Source of the DNA: Actinomycetota bacterium
GTDB lineage: Bacteria; Actinomycetota; Thermoleophilia; Gaiellales; Gaiellaceae
Length of the DNA stretch: 13,748 nucleotides
Direction: 5' to 3'
Assembly: GCA_005883365.1 (NCBI GenBank)
Contig: VAXA01000200.1
Coordinates: forward strand, 1-13,748
Positions 1 to 7,238 of the stretch are shown here, in pieces. The number at the start of each line of letters is the position of its first letter. Within the stretch, counting starts at the first letter, position 1. The position numbers and the translations under genes were made by a program. The notes under the pieces are model-generated. The model made no database searches, was not told where the DNA came from, and saw only the letters and a list, made by a program, of their open reading frames with translations.

Positions 1-2004
1 GTCTACGGGCGGCGGCCCTCCTGTGTACGCGCCCAGCTCCGAGGGCGGCACGGTCGCCGGCGTGGCGGCTGCGTCGAGCAGGACAAGCGGCGCCGTTCCC
101 AAGCCCTTGGCGAGCGCCGTCTCGAGCCGGTCGACGTCAGCGGCAGTCCACGCGCCGCCGCTCGAGACGGGCGCAGGCCGGAAGGCGACGAAATCTGCTC
201 GAGCCCCGTCGTGCACGAGCTCCTGCGCGAGCCCAAGCGCCGTGCGCTGCGGCGTGGCCGACCCGTCGAAGGCCGGACCGACTCCGACGTCAGTCCTCAC
301 CGCGACGACCGCCACGCGAACCGCAGCCAGCGCATCGGCGTAGGCCGGGGCGGTCGTGAGCGAGGGAGCGGGCGCGAGCACGAGGTCGTGCAGGGACTGT
401 GTCTGCCGGGCGAGCGAAGCGGCGTATTGCGCGAGCGCGGCCCGGCCGGCGTCGTCGCCGGGAAGCTCCGCGGCGTTGAGATCGAGCACGAGTTGCGTGC
501 CCGCAGGAAGGGCTTGCAGCGAGGCGACGGTTCCAGGATCCGGCTCGGTCTGCCCCGGCTGCCAGGCCACGGTCATCCGGACGAGCCCGAAGCCGAGGGG
601 GCCGGCGAGCGCGGCCTGGCTCGCGTCGTCGATCCCGATGCCGGCGGCGAACGCCGGCGCGCCGCTCGAAGGAGCCGTTCCCGCAGAACGCCGCGCACTC
701 GCAAGCCGGTTCCCGGAGTTCGGAACGCTGACGATCGGGAGCGTGGCGAACGAGGCACGGTTGCCCGCGTAGTCGACGGCCGTCACGCTGATCGGATAGA
801 AGCCCCCGCGTTTCGGCGCACCCCAGCGGAGCGTGTGCCAGCCGGCGCCGAGACTCAGCCGGACGGACGGGCCGGCCGGAGTCGAGGCACTCACGTAGGC
901 CGGTTTCGAAAGCCAGAAGCGAAGAGAACCCACCGGAGCGGTCGCGAGCTTGAACGCGGGCGCCTGCTGCAGGTAGGCCGCAAAATGGTCGGCTGCGTGG
1001 GCGAAGCGCGGATCCGCCGGCGCGAGCTTCCGGAGCAGCTGCACGACGTACTTCGCGTAGGAGAGCGGAGAGGGGTTGCCCGCGAGCGAGTAGTACGTCC
1101 AGTAGCCGGTGTCGAACCGCGAGATCGTCGCCGCGGCCGCCTGCTCCATTCGCGTCGCGAGCGACGAGGCTGCGGTGTCACCCGTCGCCGTCGCATACGT
1201 CTGGAGCGAGAGCACCGACTGCAGCTGGGCGTTGAGGACGGGGTTCGCGCTGAAGGAATAGAGCCGGATCCACGGGCCTGCGGCGACCTTGGTCGTCAGG
1301 CGCGGGACAGCGCGGAACGCAGCGGTCGCTTCGTGTAGGAAGGCGGCGGACTCTTCGGGGACGAGGGACGCAGCACGTGCGAACGCCTGCGCGCCGACGG
1401 CCTGCGCCATGCCTGACACCCAGGGCGTCCGGGCCCCGAACGGGAAGTAGTACTCCCACACGATGCCGCCCCCGCGGCGGGAGACGGCCCGGGCGGCGAG
1501 CGCGGCTGCCAACCGCTCCGTGCCTGCGACGTCCTTGGCGGCGACACGCGCATTGAGCTCGGAGACGTTGGCGAGCGGATGAAACTCGAAGCAGCGGCCT
1601 GGGAAGTAGCGGTAGACGACCCCGTCCGCGTCGGTGATGTCGGTCCCGTTTCGCGGAGGCCCGCGGTGCGCGAAGTAGTCGTCGTTCGCGCGGAGCTGGC
1701 CGAACACCGCCGCTGCGCGCGGGCTCGTCAGACTCCTCCCCAGCGCCCCCACCTGCTCGAGCGCGACCTCCACGTGGAGCCGCTGTCCCGAGGCCAGCAC
1801 ACGCGCAAGGTGCACGGCATGCGCGATCTCGCCGCGGTCGGCCTTGGCCGCGCTCGGGCTGAGCCGGCCCGCCGCCACGGCGTGCTTCAGCGCCGCCAGC
1901 GCCGCACGTTCGCCGGGCACGGGCGGAGGCCCCGCGGCAGCACCCGTCACGACCAGCAGGGCTGCGAGGGCGAACAACAGCCCGGTGAGACCCCTCACAC
2001 TCAC
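1..2004 (-). CDS. Secreted D-glucuronyl C5-epimerase-like protein with degenerate glycosidase-like tail (partial, C-terminus off left edge)
   Basis: The minus-strand frame is open from GTG at 2004 to the window edge (668 codons, no stop). A second in-frame GTG at 1998 is an alternative; neither has a clear ribosome site. Residues 5-24 form a hydrophobic signal peptide ending near GAAAG. Residues 130-310 resemble the C-terminal catalytic domain of D-glucuronyl C5-epimerases: YRYFPGR (131-137), FHPLANVSELN (141-151), WEYYFPFGARTPWVSGMAQA (183-202) and RFDTGYWTYYSL (296-307). That family inverts C5 of uronic acids in polysaccharides. Residues 375-425 look like an Ig/FlgD-type beta domain (VTAVDYAGN). 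Residues 450-668 look like a TIM-barrel glycosidase domain, but the expected N-E-P loop reads LAPAPS (543-548), so the acid/base Glu seems lost. It lies 73 bases after the transpeptidase gene on the same strand, so an envelope role is plausible. The substrate is unknown, and true epimerase activity is inference. Confidence 0.82.
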   Translation of the reverse strand, partial: MSVRGLTGLLFALAALLVVTGAAAGPPPVPGERAALAALKHAVAAGRLSPSAAKADRGEIAHAVHLARVLASGQRLHVEVALEQVGALGRSLTSPRAAAVFGQLRANDDYFAHRGPPRNGTDITDADGVVYRYFPGRCFEFHPLANVSELNARVAAKDVAGTERLAAALAARAVSRRGGGIVWEYYFPFGARTPWVSGMAQAVGAQAFARAASLVPEESAAFLHEATAAFRAVPRLTTKVAAGPWIRLYSFSANPVLNAQLQSVLSLQTYATATGDTAASSLATRMEQAAAATISRFDTGYWTYYSLAGNPSPLSYAKYVVQLLRKLAPADPRFAHAADHFAAYLQQAPAFKLATAPVGSLRFWLSKPAYVSASTPAGPSVRLSLGAGWHTLRWGAPKRGGFYPISVTAVDYAGNRASFATLPIVSVPNSGNRLASARRSAGTAPSSGAPAFAAGIGIDDASQAALAGPLGFGLVRMTVAWQPGQTEPDPGTVASLQALPAGTQLVLDLNAAELPGDDAGRAALAQYAASLARQTQSLHDLVLAPAPSLTTAPAYADALAAVRVAVVAVRTDVGVGPAFDGSATPQRTALGLAQELVHDGARADFVAFRPAPVSSGGAWTAADVDRLETALAKGLGTAPLVLLDAAATPATVPPSELGAYTGGPPPVD

Positions 2005-2077
2005 GACGCCGGTTGATTCTGCCGTAGCACAGGCCTGATTGCGTTGCCCCGGACGAGGCTTTACGCCGGGCTGACCG

Positions 2078-3613
2078 TCACGACTCGATGGTGATGAGCG
2101 TCCCGATCGGGGTGTACGGCCAGACCTCGGCAGCCGCGGCCTCCGGCAATTCGACGCAGCCCAGGCTCTGCGGCGTCCCGAACGAGGCGCGCGGGAAGGC
2201 GTGGAGCGCGTCGCCGCCGTGGAAATAGCTGATCCACCGGATGCCGGGATCGTGGTAGTGGGAGCCGTCGGGATTCGTGCCGCTCATCGTCCCGACCGGG
2301 ATGTGCTCGAACACCGGCCACGTGCCTGGTGCCGTCGGCGCCTGCGCGATGCCGGTGTTGCCGGGCGACGTCAGGATCACACGCCCGTTGTGCCAGAGGC
2401 TGAGCGACTGCGGCACCGTTTCATGCACGAAGACATAGCTGTAGCCACGCGCGTACCGCCGGCCCGCGAGGTCATCGCGGAACAGCGCCCGCCAGACCTG
2501 CGGGCCGGCCACGCCGTCGGTTGGCATGCCGTGCTCGCCCTCGAACCGCATCACGGCGCCCTGCGTGACGACGCTCCAGGCGCCCGGCTTCCAGAGCGTG
2601 CGAAGCGAGGCCGGCGTCTGCGGGTAGCGCCAGGAGAAGGTCCCTTGCGGCGCGGAGACCGCAGCTGCAACCTCGGCGGCGGGCGTCGGCGGTGGGCCGG
2701 CGGCGGGACGCCAGCGGAGCGGGAGATAGCCGAGACGCGCGAGGATCTCCTGGAGACGTAGAGTCGATCCTCCGGCCACCGTCCAGGCGAGCGACCGTCC
2801 GGGCAGCCGCACGTGCACGGTGCCGCCCAGACCGAACCCGAAACCGGTGGGTTGGAAGGACAGCGTGTGCGAGTCGATCTGCTGCCAGCGGCCCCGCGTC
2901 GCCGGTTCGAGCCGGGGCAGACGCGAGCCGAGGACCGAGGCGGCCGGCCTCGCGAAGGTGAGCGTCAGCGCCCCGCGTGGCCGGAGCCGGCCGCCTGCGG
3001 CCGGATCGGAGACGATCCTCGTCCGGGCGCCTGCGACGAACCACGAGACACGGACGGGGGTCGAAAGCGTCTCCCACCGCCGCGCCGCTGCGGCCACCGT
3101 CGTCGTTCCCGTGCTTGCCGTTCCCGAGGCGACCACGCCGAGCGGGACGACGCTCCGGCCGGCTCCCAGCCTCGCGTGACGCCCGTGGCCGATGAGGGCG
3201 CGGCTCACCGGCTCGGCGAAGCGAACGGCTACGCGGCTACCGCGCTTCGGCCTGAGCCAGGTCGAGCGGATGTGCGCCACGGGCGTCACGAGCGTGACCG
3301 TCCGCTCGTCGTGACGGCCGACGAGCCAGCCGATCCAGCTGGGTCGGCGAACGGCGGCCGTCACGGTCACGTGCTCACCGGCAGCAAGCCGGACGCGCGG
3401 CCAGACCTCGCCGCCGCGCACGCTGACGGGCAGCGGCTTCCCGCCTTCGGCGCTCACCGCCACGCTCTCGACGTGGCCCGAGAAGCCCGGCAGGGACACG
3501 GCCGCAAGGCCGCTCGTCGACGCGCCGATCCTGACCGTCGGCCAGGCCAGCAGGGCCGCCGCTGCGGATCCTGCGATGACGACCGCGACGGCCAGCGCCG
3601 CCAGGAGCCACAT
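2078..3613 (-). CDS. Membrane-anchored L,D-transpeptidase (YkuD family) with Ig-like and peptidoglycan-binding domains
   Basis: The protein has 511 residues from ATG 3613; in-frame TTG 3619 and GTG 3622 are alternatives, and none has a clear ribosome site. Residues 3-24 form a single N-terminal membrane anchor, so the rest is extracytoplasmic. Residues 35-280 contain Ig-like segments of the kind that precede YkuD domains. Residues 284-380 form a PG_binding_1-like helical domain (LRLQEILARLGYLPL, then TQGAVMRFEGEHG and DGVAGPQVW), split by a Pro/Ala-rich insertion at about 302-325. Residues 392-511 are the YkuD catalytic domain, with His465, His471 and the nucleophile Cys486 in SLGCVELP. Known members make 3-3 peptidoglycan crosslinks by attacking the L,D bond of tetrapeptide stems. 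The frame stays open upstream of ATG 3613, but extending it would run antisense through the next gene, so I reject the longer form. It is probably co-transcribed with the epimerase-like gene downstream. Confidence 0.92.
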   Translation of the reverse strand: MWLLAALAVAVVIAGSAAAALLAWPTVRIGASTSGLAAVSLPGFSGHVESVAVSAEGGKPLPVSVRGGEVWPRVRLAAGEHVTVTAAVRRPSWIGWLVGRHDERTVTLVTPVAHIRSTWLRPKRGSRVAVRFAEPVSRALIGHGRHARLGAGRSVVPLGVVASGTASTGTTTVAAAARRWETLSTPVRVSWFVAGARTRIVSDPAAGGRLRPRGALTLTFARPAASVLGSRLPRLEPATRGRWQQIDSHTLSFQPTGFGFGLGGTVHVRLPGRSLAWTVAGGSTLRLQEILARLGYLPLRWRPAAGPPPTPAAEVAAAVSAPQGTFSWRYPQTPASLRTLWKPGAWSVVTQGAVMRFEGEHGMPTDGVAGPQVWRALFRDDLAGRRYARGYSYVFVHETVPQSLSLWHNGRVILTSPGNTGIAQAPTAPGTWPVFEHIPVGTMSGTNPDGSHYHDPGIRWISYFHGGDALHAFPRASFGTPQSLGCVELPEAAAAEVWPYTPIGTLITIES

Positions 3614-3634
3614 GCGCAACACGACTGTTTCAGT

Positions 3635-4105
3635 ATGGCCTACTCTCAGACGGAGATGGCCGGTCCCGACGGGGGCAGAGGGATCCCGCGCGAGCTCAGC
3701 CGCAGCGAGATCGACGAGTTCCTCCGCGGGCAGCGGATCGCACGTCTGGGCTGCCATGCCGGCGGGGCGGCGTACGTCGTCCCGCTCATCTACGCCTACG
3801 ACGACGGCGCGGTCGTCACGGTGACGACCGAGGGCCGCAAGACTGCGATGCTGCGCGAAAATCCACAGGTCTGCGTCGAGGTGGACGAATACGACGCAGA
3901 TGGCAAGGGCAGCTGGCGGAGCGTGATCGCCCACGGGAAGTGCGAAGAGCTGAAGGGCGACGCGATCGACTCCGCGCTGGCCCTTCTGCGAGAGCGCTTC
4001 GCGCGCACCGCTGGACGGTCAGGGGAGCCACGGGATCTCGGCCCGCACGTTGTCGTCCTCCGCATCACGCTCGACGAGATCTCGGGCCGAACGGTGCAGA
4101 GATGA
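3635..4105 (+). CDS. Pyridoxamine 5'-phosphate oxidase-like FMN-binding protein
   Basis: The protein has 156 residues from ATG 3635 to TGA 4103-4105. It matches the flavin-binding split-barrel (PNPOx-like, NimA-type) pattern: an N-terminal helix (LSRSEIDEFLRGQRIARLG, about 20-38), then strands carrying YVVPLIYAYDDG, a GRKTAMLRENPQVCVEVDE segment, and a WRSVIAHGKCEEL strand. Known members bind FMN or F420 and act as small oxidoreductases or stress proteins; the substrate cannot be read from sequence. There is no Shine-Dalgarno before ATG 3635. A second Met codon at 3656 follows GGAG too closely to be a better start, so leaderless translation is possible. The start is only 21 bases from the divergent transpeptidase start. 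A hairpin follows the stop immediately. Confidence 0.85.
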   Translation: MAYSQTEMAGPDGGRGIPRELSRSEIDEFLRGQRIARLGCHAGGAAYVVPLIYAYDDGAVVTVTTEGRKTAMLRENPQVCVEVDEYDADGKGSWRSVIAHGKCEELKGDAIDSALALLRERFARTAGRSGEPRDLGPHVVVLRITLDEISGRTVQR

Positions 4106-4108
4106 ATT

Positions 4109-4128
4109 TTCCCTGCGTAAGCAGGGAA
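4109..4128 (+). terminator. Hairpin just after the PNPOx-like gene
   Basis: The arms TTCCCTGC (4109-4116) and GCAGGGAA (4121-4128) pair perfectly over 8 bp around a GTAA loop, three bases after the stop codon. A modest T-containing stretch (ACTTTGTT, 4133-4140) follows rather than a true U-tract. A weak terminator separating this gene from the sigma gene is the simplest reading. Confidence 0.45.
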
Positions 4129-4169
4129 TGAGACTTTGTTCGGAAATAGAAAAACACTGAGTTTGGGAA

Positions 4170-4198
4170 TGGACTTCGGTGCAACGCCGTTCTATAAC
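4170..4198 (+). promoter_or_regulatory. Predicted sigma-70 type promoter of the sigma factor gene
   Basis: A -35-like TGGACT (4170-4175) sits exactly 17 bases before a -10-like TATAAC (4193-4198). An A-rich stretch (about 4143-4157) lies upstream where an UP element would be. Transcription would start near 4205, giving a leader of about 85 bases. This is one of the few AT-rich stretches in the window, which supports it being regulatory. It also places the in-frame GTG at 4179 upstream of the transcript. Confidence 0.6.
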
Positions 4199-4209
4199 TC
4201 GGGTTAGGT

Positions 4210-4252
4210 GGCGGCGCCGTGCGGTAAACCGCTTTACGCCGCCCGGGGCGCC
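4210..4252 (+). promoter_or_regulatory. Structured 5' leader of the sigma factor gene
   Basis: GGCGGCG (4210-4216) can pair with CGCCGCC (4237-4243), enclosing an inner GCGG/CCGC hairpin (4221-4224 with 4229-4232). Alternatively GGCGCC at 4213-4218 can pair with the identical palindrome at 4247-4252, which would break the first stem. Both forms end well before the ribosome site at 4274-4282. The pairing is seen directly; any regulatory role is inference. Confidence 0.4.
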
Positions 4253-4289
4253 AAGATCTGGCAGCCCATCACGAAGGAAAGGAAACACA

Positions 4290-5333
4290 CTGAGCGACAC
4301 GATTCACCTGCACGACCTCTCCCCTGTCGAGCGCCTGCTCGAGGAGGCCGCCGAGCGCGGTTTCGTCGAGGAGAAGGACATTCAAGCGCTCGCAGACGAA
4401 CACGAGCTGACCGAGGACGACCTCGCCGGCCTCCGCAGCGTGCTCGAGGAGCGCGACGTCGTCGTGCGCGACGAGACGCCCGAGGAGACGCGCCCGGTCG
4501 CGACCGCGCCCGTCACGGGCACGCTCGACCCGCTGCAGCTGTTCATGGACGCGGCGGGCCGCCACAAGCTGCTCACGGCGGCCGATGAGGTTGCGCTCGC
4601 CAAGCGCATCGAGCGCGGCGACCTCGCGGCGAAGGAAAAGATGATCAACTCCAACCTCCGCCTCGTCGTCTCGATCGCGAAGCGCTACCAGGGCCACGAC
4701 GTGCCCCTCCTCGACCTGATCCAGGAGGGCGTGATCGGCCTGAACCGCGCAGCGGAGAAGTTCGACTGGCGCAAGGGCTACAAGTTCTCGACCTATGCGA
4801 CCTGGTGGATCCGCCAGGCCTGCCAGCGCGCTGTCGCGAACCAGTCCAAGACGATCCGCATTCCGGTGCACGTCCAGGAGCGCCGCATCAAGCTCAATCG
4901 CGCCTCGGCCGAGCTTCAGGCGAAGTTGGGCCGCGAGGCGACGGCAGAGGAGCTCGCCCAGGCGACGCGGCTCAAGCTCGAGCACGTCGTCGAGGCGCTC
5001 GACGCAGTCGACTCCGTCTCCCTGAACCAGGGTCTCGGCTCGGACGGCGACTCGGAGCTCGGCGACCTGTTCGCCGACGAGTCGACGGTCGATCCCGCCG
5101 AGGAGGCGGTGGAGTCGGTGCGCCGCCAGCGCGTCCAGCGCGCTGTCGCGGACCTGCCCGAGCGGCAGCGGCGGATCATCGAGCTCCGCTTCGGCTTCGA
5201 GTCCGAGCCGGCCTCGCTCGAGACGATCGGCAAGGAGCTCGGCCTGACGCGGGAGCGCGTCCGCCAGCTCGAGAGCGACGCCCTGGCGCGGCTCCAGCTC
5301 GCGCTCGGCGACGAGCTCGTCTTCGCCGCTTAG
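4290..5333 (+). CDS. rpoD: RNA polymerase sigma-70 factor, RpoD/SigA-like, probable CTG start
   Basis: The protein has 347 residues and directs RNA polymerase to promoters. A region 1.1-like N-terminus (10-60) is followed by region 1.2 ([21 protein letters not shown], 80-100, with the E-V-LAKRIE continuation), region 2 (116-186: [37 protein letters not shown]), region 3 (about 195-270) and region 4 (278-335: [14 protein letters not shown] and the [13 protein letters not shown] helix-turn-helix). The start is unusual. CTG at 4290 lies 7 bases after a strong AAGGAAAGG (4274-4282). In-frame GTG 4179 lies upstream of the predicted transcript start, and the next in-frame GTG and ATG fall at residues 51 and 86, inside conserved regions. 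It may be the primary sigma or a close group 2 paralogue, since the family often has several copies. A strong hairpin closes the unit. Confidence 0.93.
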   Translation: MSDTIHLHDLSPVERLLEEAAERGFVEEKDIQALADEHELTEDDLAGLRSVLEERDVVVRDETPEETRPVATAPVTGTLDPLQLFMDAAGRHKLLTAADEVALAKRIERGDLAAKEKMINSNLRLVVSIAKRYQGHDVPLLDLIQEGVIGLNRAAEKFDWRKGYKFSTYATWWIRQACQRAVANQSKTIRIPVHVQERRIKLNRASAELQAKLGREATAEELAQATRLKLEHVVEALDAVDSVSLNQGLGSDGDSELGDLFADESTVDPAEEAVESVRRQRVQRAVADLPERQRRIIELRFGFESEPASLETIGKELGLTRERVRQLESDALARLQLALGDELVFAA

Positions 5334-5353
5334 GCAGAGGCGAGTAGAGAGAC

Positions 5354-5390
5354 ACGACGAAGGGCCGGGAGCGATCCGGCCCTTCGTCGT
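5354..5390. terminator. Bidirectional terminator hairpin between sigma gene and holB
   Basis: ACGACGAAGGGCCGG (5354-5368) and CCGGCCCTTCGTCGT (5376-5390) form a perfect 15-bp stem with a 7-base loop, 20 bases past the sigma stop and between convergent genes. There is no U-tract on either strand, as is common for actinobacterial hairpin terminators. It would serve the sigma gene and probably also block transcription arriving from tmk-holB. Confidence 0.8.
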
Positions 5391-5412
5391 ACGGACCGGA
5401 TCCGGCCAGGCG

Positions 5413-5517
5413 CTAGGCGCCGACCGCGAGCGGCGTGGCCGGCTTGTCCTCTTCCGCGAGCGCGGCGCAAAGCAGATCCACGATCTGCGTATCGAACTCC
5501 TGCTTGACCCCGCGGCG
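5413..5517 (-). other. In-frame coding-like tail after the holB amber stop (34 codons)
   Basis: Directly after the TAG of holB the same frame stays open for 34 codons and then ends at TAG (5413-5415). It reads RRGVKQEFDTQIVDLLCAAL and then AEEDKPATPLAVGA. Codons are mostly G/C-ending, as in real genes here. There is no ATG start and no placed ribosome site; the only GTG (5479-5481) would give 22 residues. It could be a readthrough extension, the relic of a longer holB end, or chance. I do not recognise the peptide. Confidence 0.3.
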
Positions 5518-6600
5518 CTATGCCACTGCAGCTGTCATTCCCAGTTCTGCGCGCAGTCGGACCAGAAGTGCCTCGAGCGCGAGCGGCGTCGAGACCTGCA
5601 GCTCCTCCGCCTCCCGCCACGCCGCCCGCACGAGCTCGCATGCGTCCTCGGCGGCATGCATGCGCTCGAGCGTCGCGTCCATCCGCAGCTCCGCCAGCCG
5701 GTCGACGTGGACGGCCGCCGCCTCGGCGCCCGCGGCAACGACGATCAGGTCGCGGTACCAGGACTCGAGCTCTTCGAGCAACGCGAGCAGCTCTTCCCGC
5801 TCCGCGCCGCGCTGAGCGCGCCGCACACGCTGCTCGGCGTCCCTCCCGGTGAGCTCCAGAGACTCGACCTGCACCTCCGCCGCCTCCCTCGCCTCCGTCC
5901 CACGCTCGGCGATGCCGGCGAGGAGCGCCTCGGCGCCGTCCGCCGGCTCGAACGCTGGATCGGCATAGACAGCGCGCGCGACGCCGATCAGCGCCCCCCG
6001 CCGCCGGGCCGCGGCCTCGTCGAGAAGCTGGAGCGCGCGGCCGAGGCGGCCGCCGGCGACGCGCGCGAGGGTCGTCAGCTCGTCCTCGCCGAGCTGAGGT
6101 GCATGCTCGTGAATCGCCTTGCGCAAGGCGGGCTCCGACAGGCGCCGGAAGGGCACGAGCTGGCAGCGTGAGCGGATCGTCTCGGGCAGCGGGCCCAGCC
6201 GCTCGGCGACGAGGACGACGACGGCGTACGGCGGCGGTTCCTCTAGATCCTTGAGGAGCGCGTCGGCCGCGTCCTCGTTCAGCGAGTCGGCACCGAAGAC
6301 GAGGTAGACGCGCCGCTCGGCCTCGAACGGCCGCATGTGCAGGTCGCGGCGGAGCTCGCGGACGTCGTCGATCCGGATCTGCTCGCCCAGCGGCTCGAGG
6401 AGGTAGAGGTCGGGATGGCTGCCCCGCTCGACGCGTGCGTGGTCGCCGAGCAGCTCCGCCGCGAAGCGGCGCGCGAGCTCGCGCTTCCCCACACCGGCCG
6501 GGCCGTGGAAGAGGTAGGCGTGCGCCGGCCCCTCCTGCAACGCAGCCGCGAGCAGCCGCTTCGCCTCGTGCTGCTCAGGAACGGTCTCGAAGCCGCTCAC
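5518..6600 (-). CDS. holB: DNA polymerase III delta' subunit (clamp loader)
   Basis: The protein has 360 residues from GTG 6600 to TAG 5518-5520. It is the delta' subunit of the clamp loader, which opens and loads the beta clamp with DnaX and delta. The sequence starts FETVPEQHEAKRLL (4-17) and HAYLFHGPAGVGKRELARRF (27-46). The P-loop ends GKR rather than GK(S/T), as suits a subunit that does not hydrolyse ATP. The sensor-like segment DSLNEDAADALLKDLEEPPP (105-124) and the SRC arginine-finger motif (144-146) are clear. A helical C-terminal collar domain fills about 160-360. Only two cysteines (146, 321) are present, so the zinc module of E. coli delta' is absent. The gene overlaps the end of tmk by 26 bases, which indicates translational coupling; GAGGGAGG lies just before the GTG. 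Confidence 0.9.
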   Translation of the reverse strand: MSGFETVPEQHEAKRLLAAALQEGPAHAYLFHGPAGVGKRELARRFAAELLGDHARVERGSHPDLYLLEPLGEQIRIDDVRELRRDLHMRPFEAERRVYLVFGADSLNEDAADALLKDLEEPPPYAVVVLVAERLGPLPETIRSRCQLVPFRRLSEPALRKAIHEHAPQLGEDELTTLARVAGGRLGRALQLLDEAAARRRGALIGVARAVYADPAFEPADGAEALLAGIAERGTEAREAAEVQVESLELTGRDAEQRVRRAQRGAEREELLALLEELESWYRDLIVVAAGAEAAAVHVDRLAELRMDATLERMHAAEDACELVRAAWREAEELQVSTPLALEALLVRLRAELGMTAAVA

Positions 6601-7168
6601 GCACCTCCCTCGCAATCGTCTCGGGTACTCCGGTCGCGTCGATCGTGACGATTCTGTCCGGGAAGCGCTCGGCGAGCTCGCGGTAGGCGGCGTCGACGCT
6701 CTGCCGGAAGTCGTCGCCCTGGCGCTCGAGCCGGTCGCTCTCCCCCGCCCGCGCAGCCGCCGTCTCGGCGTCGAGGAGCAAGAGCACCGTCGTGTCGGGC
6801 AGAAGCCCGCGCGTCGCGTGCAGATTGAGCTCGAGCACCTCGTCGACGCCGAGGCCGCGCCCGATCCCCTGGTAGGCGAGCGAGGAGTCGACGAATCGGT
6901 CGCAGACGACGTCGGCGCCGCGCTCGAGAGCCGGCCGGATGACCTGCTCGACGTGCTGCGCGCGCGAGGCCGCAAAGAGCGCCGCCTCGGCCCACGAGCT
7001 CATCTCGGGCCCGTCGAGGAGAAGCGCCCGGATCCGCTCTCCGAGCTCCGTGCCGCCCGGCTCACGCGTGAGGACGACTTCGCGACCCTCGGCGGCCAGG
7101 GCTGCGCGCAGCAGCTCGGCCTGCGTCGACTTGCCCGAGCCGTCGGCTCCCTCGAAGGACACGAACAC
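6575..7168 (-). CDS. tmk: Thymidylate kinase (dTMP kinase)
   Basis: The 197-residue protein phosphorylates dTMP to dTDP with ATP for DNA synthesis. Visible motifs are the P-loop FEGADGSGKSTQ (5-16), TREPGGT (34-40), and the nucleotide-binding DRFVDSSLAYQG (90-101) followed by IGRGLG. A LID-like basic stretch (SDRLERQGDDFRQSV) lies in the C-terminal half. GTG 7168 was chosen because it gives the family's usual start (MFVSFEG); another in-frame GTG is two codons later, and longer upstream readings have no family match. No clear ribosome site is visible. It is the first gene of the tmk-holB unit and diverges from the LytR_C gene across 70 bases, which must hold the promoters for both. Confidence 0.95.
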   Translation of the reverse strand: MFVSFEGADGSGKSTQAELLRAALAAEGREVVLTREPGGTELGERIRALLLDGPEMSSWAEAALFAASRAQHVEQVIRPALERGADVVCDRFVDSSLAYQGIGRGLGVDEVLELNLHATRGLLPDTTVLLLLDAETAAARAGESDRLERQGDDFRQSVDAAYRELAERFPDRIVTIDATGVPETIAREVRERLRDRS

Positions 7169-7238
7169 GAATAGCCACGATACGCCGCGACTGTGCAGCA
7201 GGAGGAGCGGCCGCTCGCAGGGCGAACCGGAACGGTCC

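Noticed and set aside
211..1338. Long plus-strand open frame of 375 codons
   Set aside because: It is Arg/Gly-rich, has no family resemblance, and lies antisense to the epimerase-like gene, whose motifs and signal peptide are clear. High GC makes such shadow frames common.
2813..3634. Upstream extension of the PNPOx-like gene
   Set aside because: It would be antisense to the transpeptidase, is Arg/Pro-rich and not conserved in type; the domain starts only after 3635.
3614..3934. N-terminal extension of the transpeptidase to 618 residues
   Set aside because: The extra part would run antisense through the PNPOx-like gene, and would bury the membrane anchor that begins at ATG 3613.
4179..4289. 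GTG 4179 as the start of the sigma factor
   Set aside because: It sits between the predicted -35 and -10, and adds an Arg/Pro-rich segment unlike sigma factors. The strong ribosome site favours 4290.
5391..5407. GACCGGATCCG shared with 12411-12421, as a possible dispersed repeat
   Set aside because: Two copies of 11 bases, mostly a CCGGATCCG palindromic core, are expected by chance in a GC-rich sequence.
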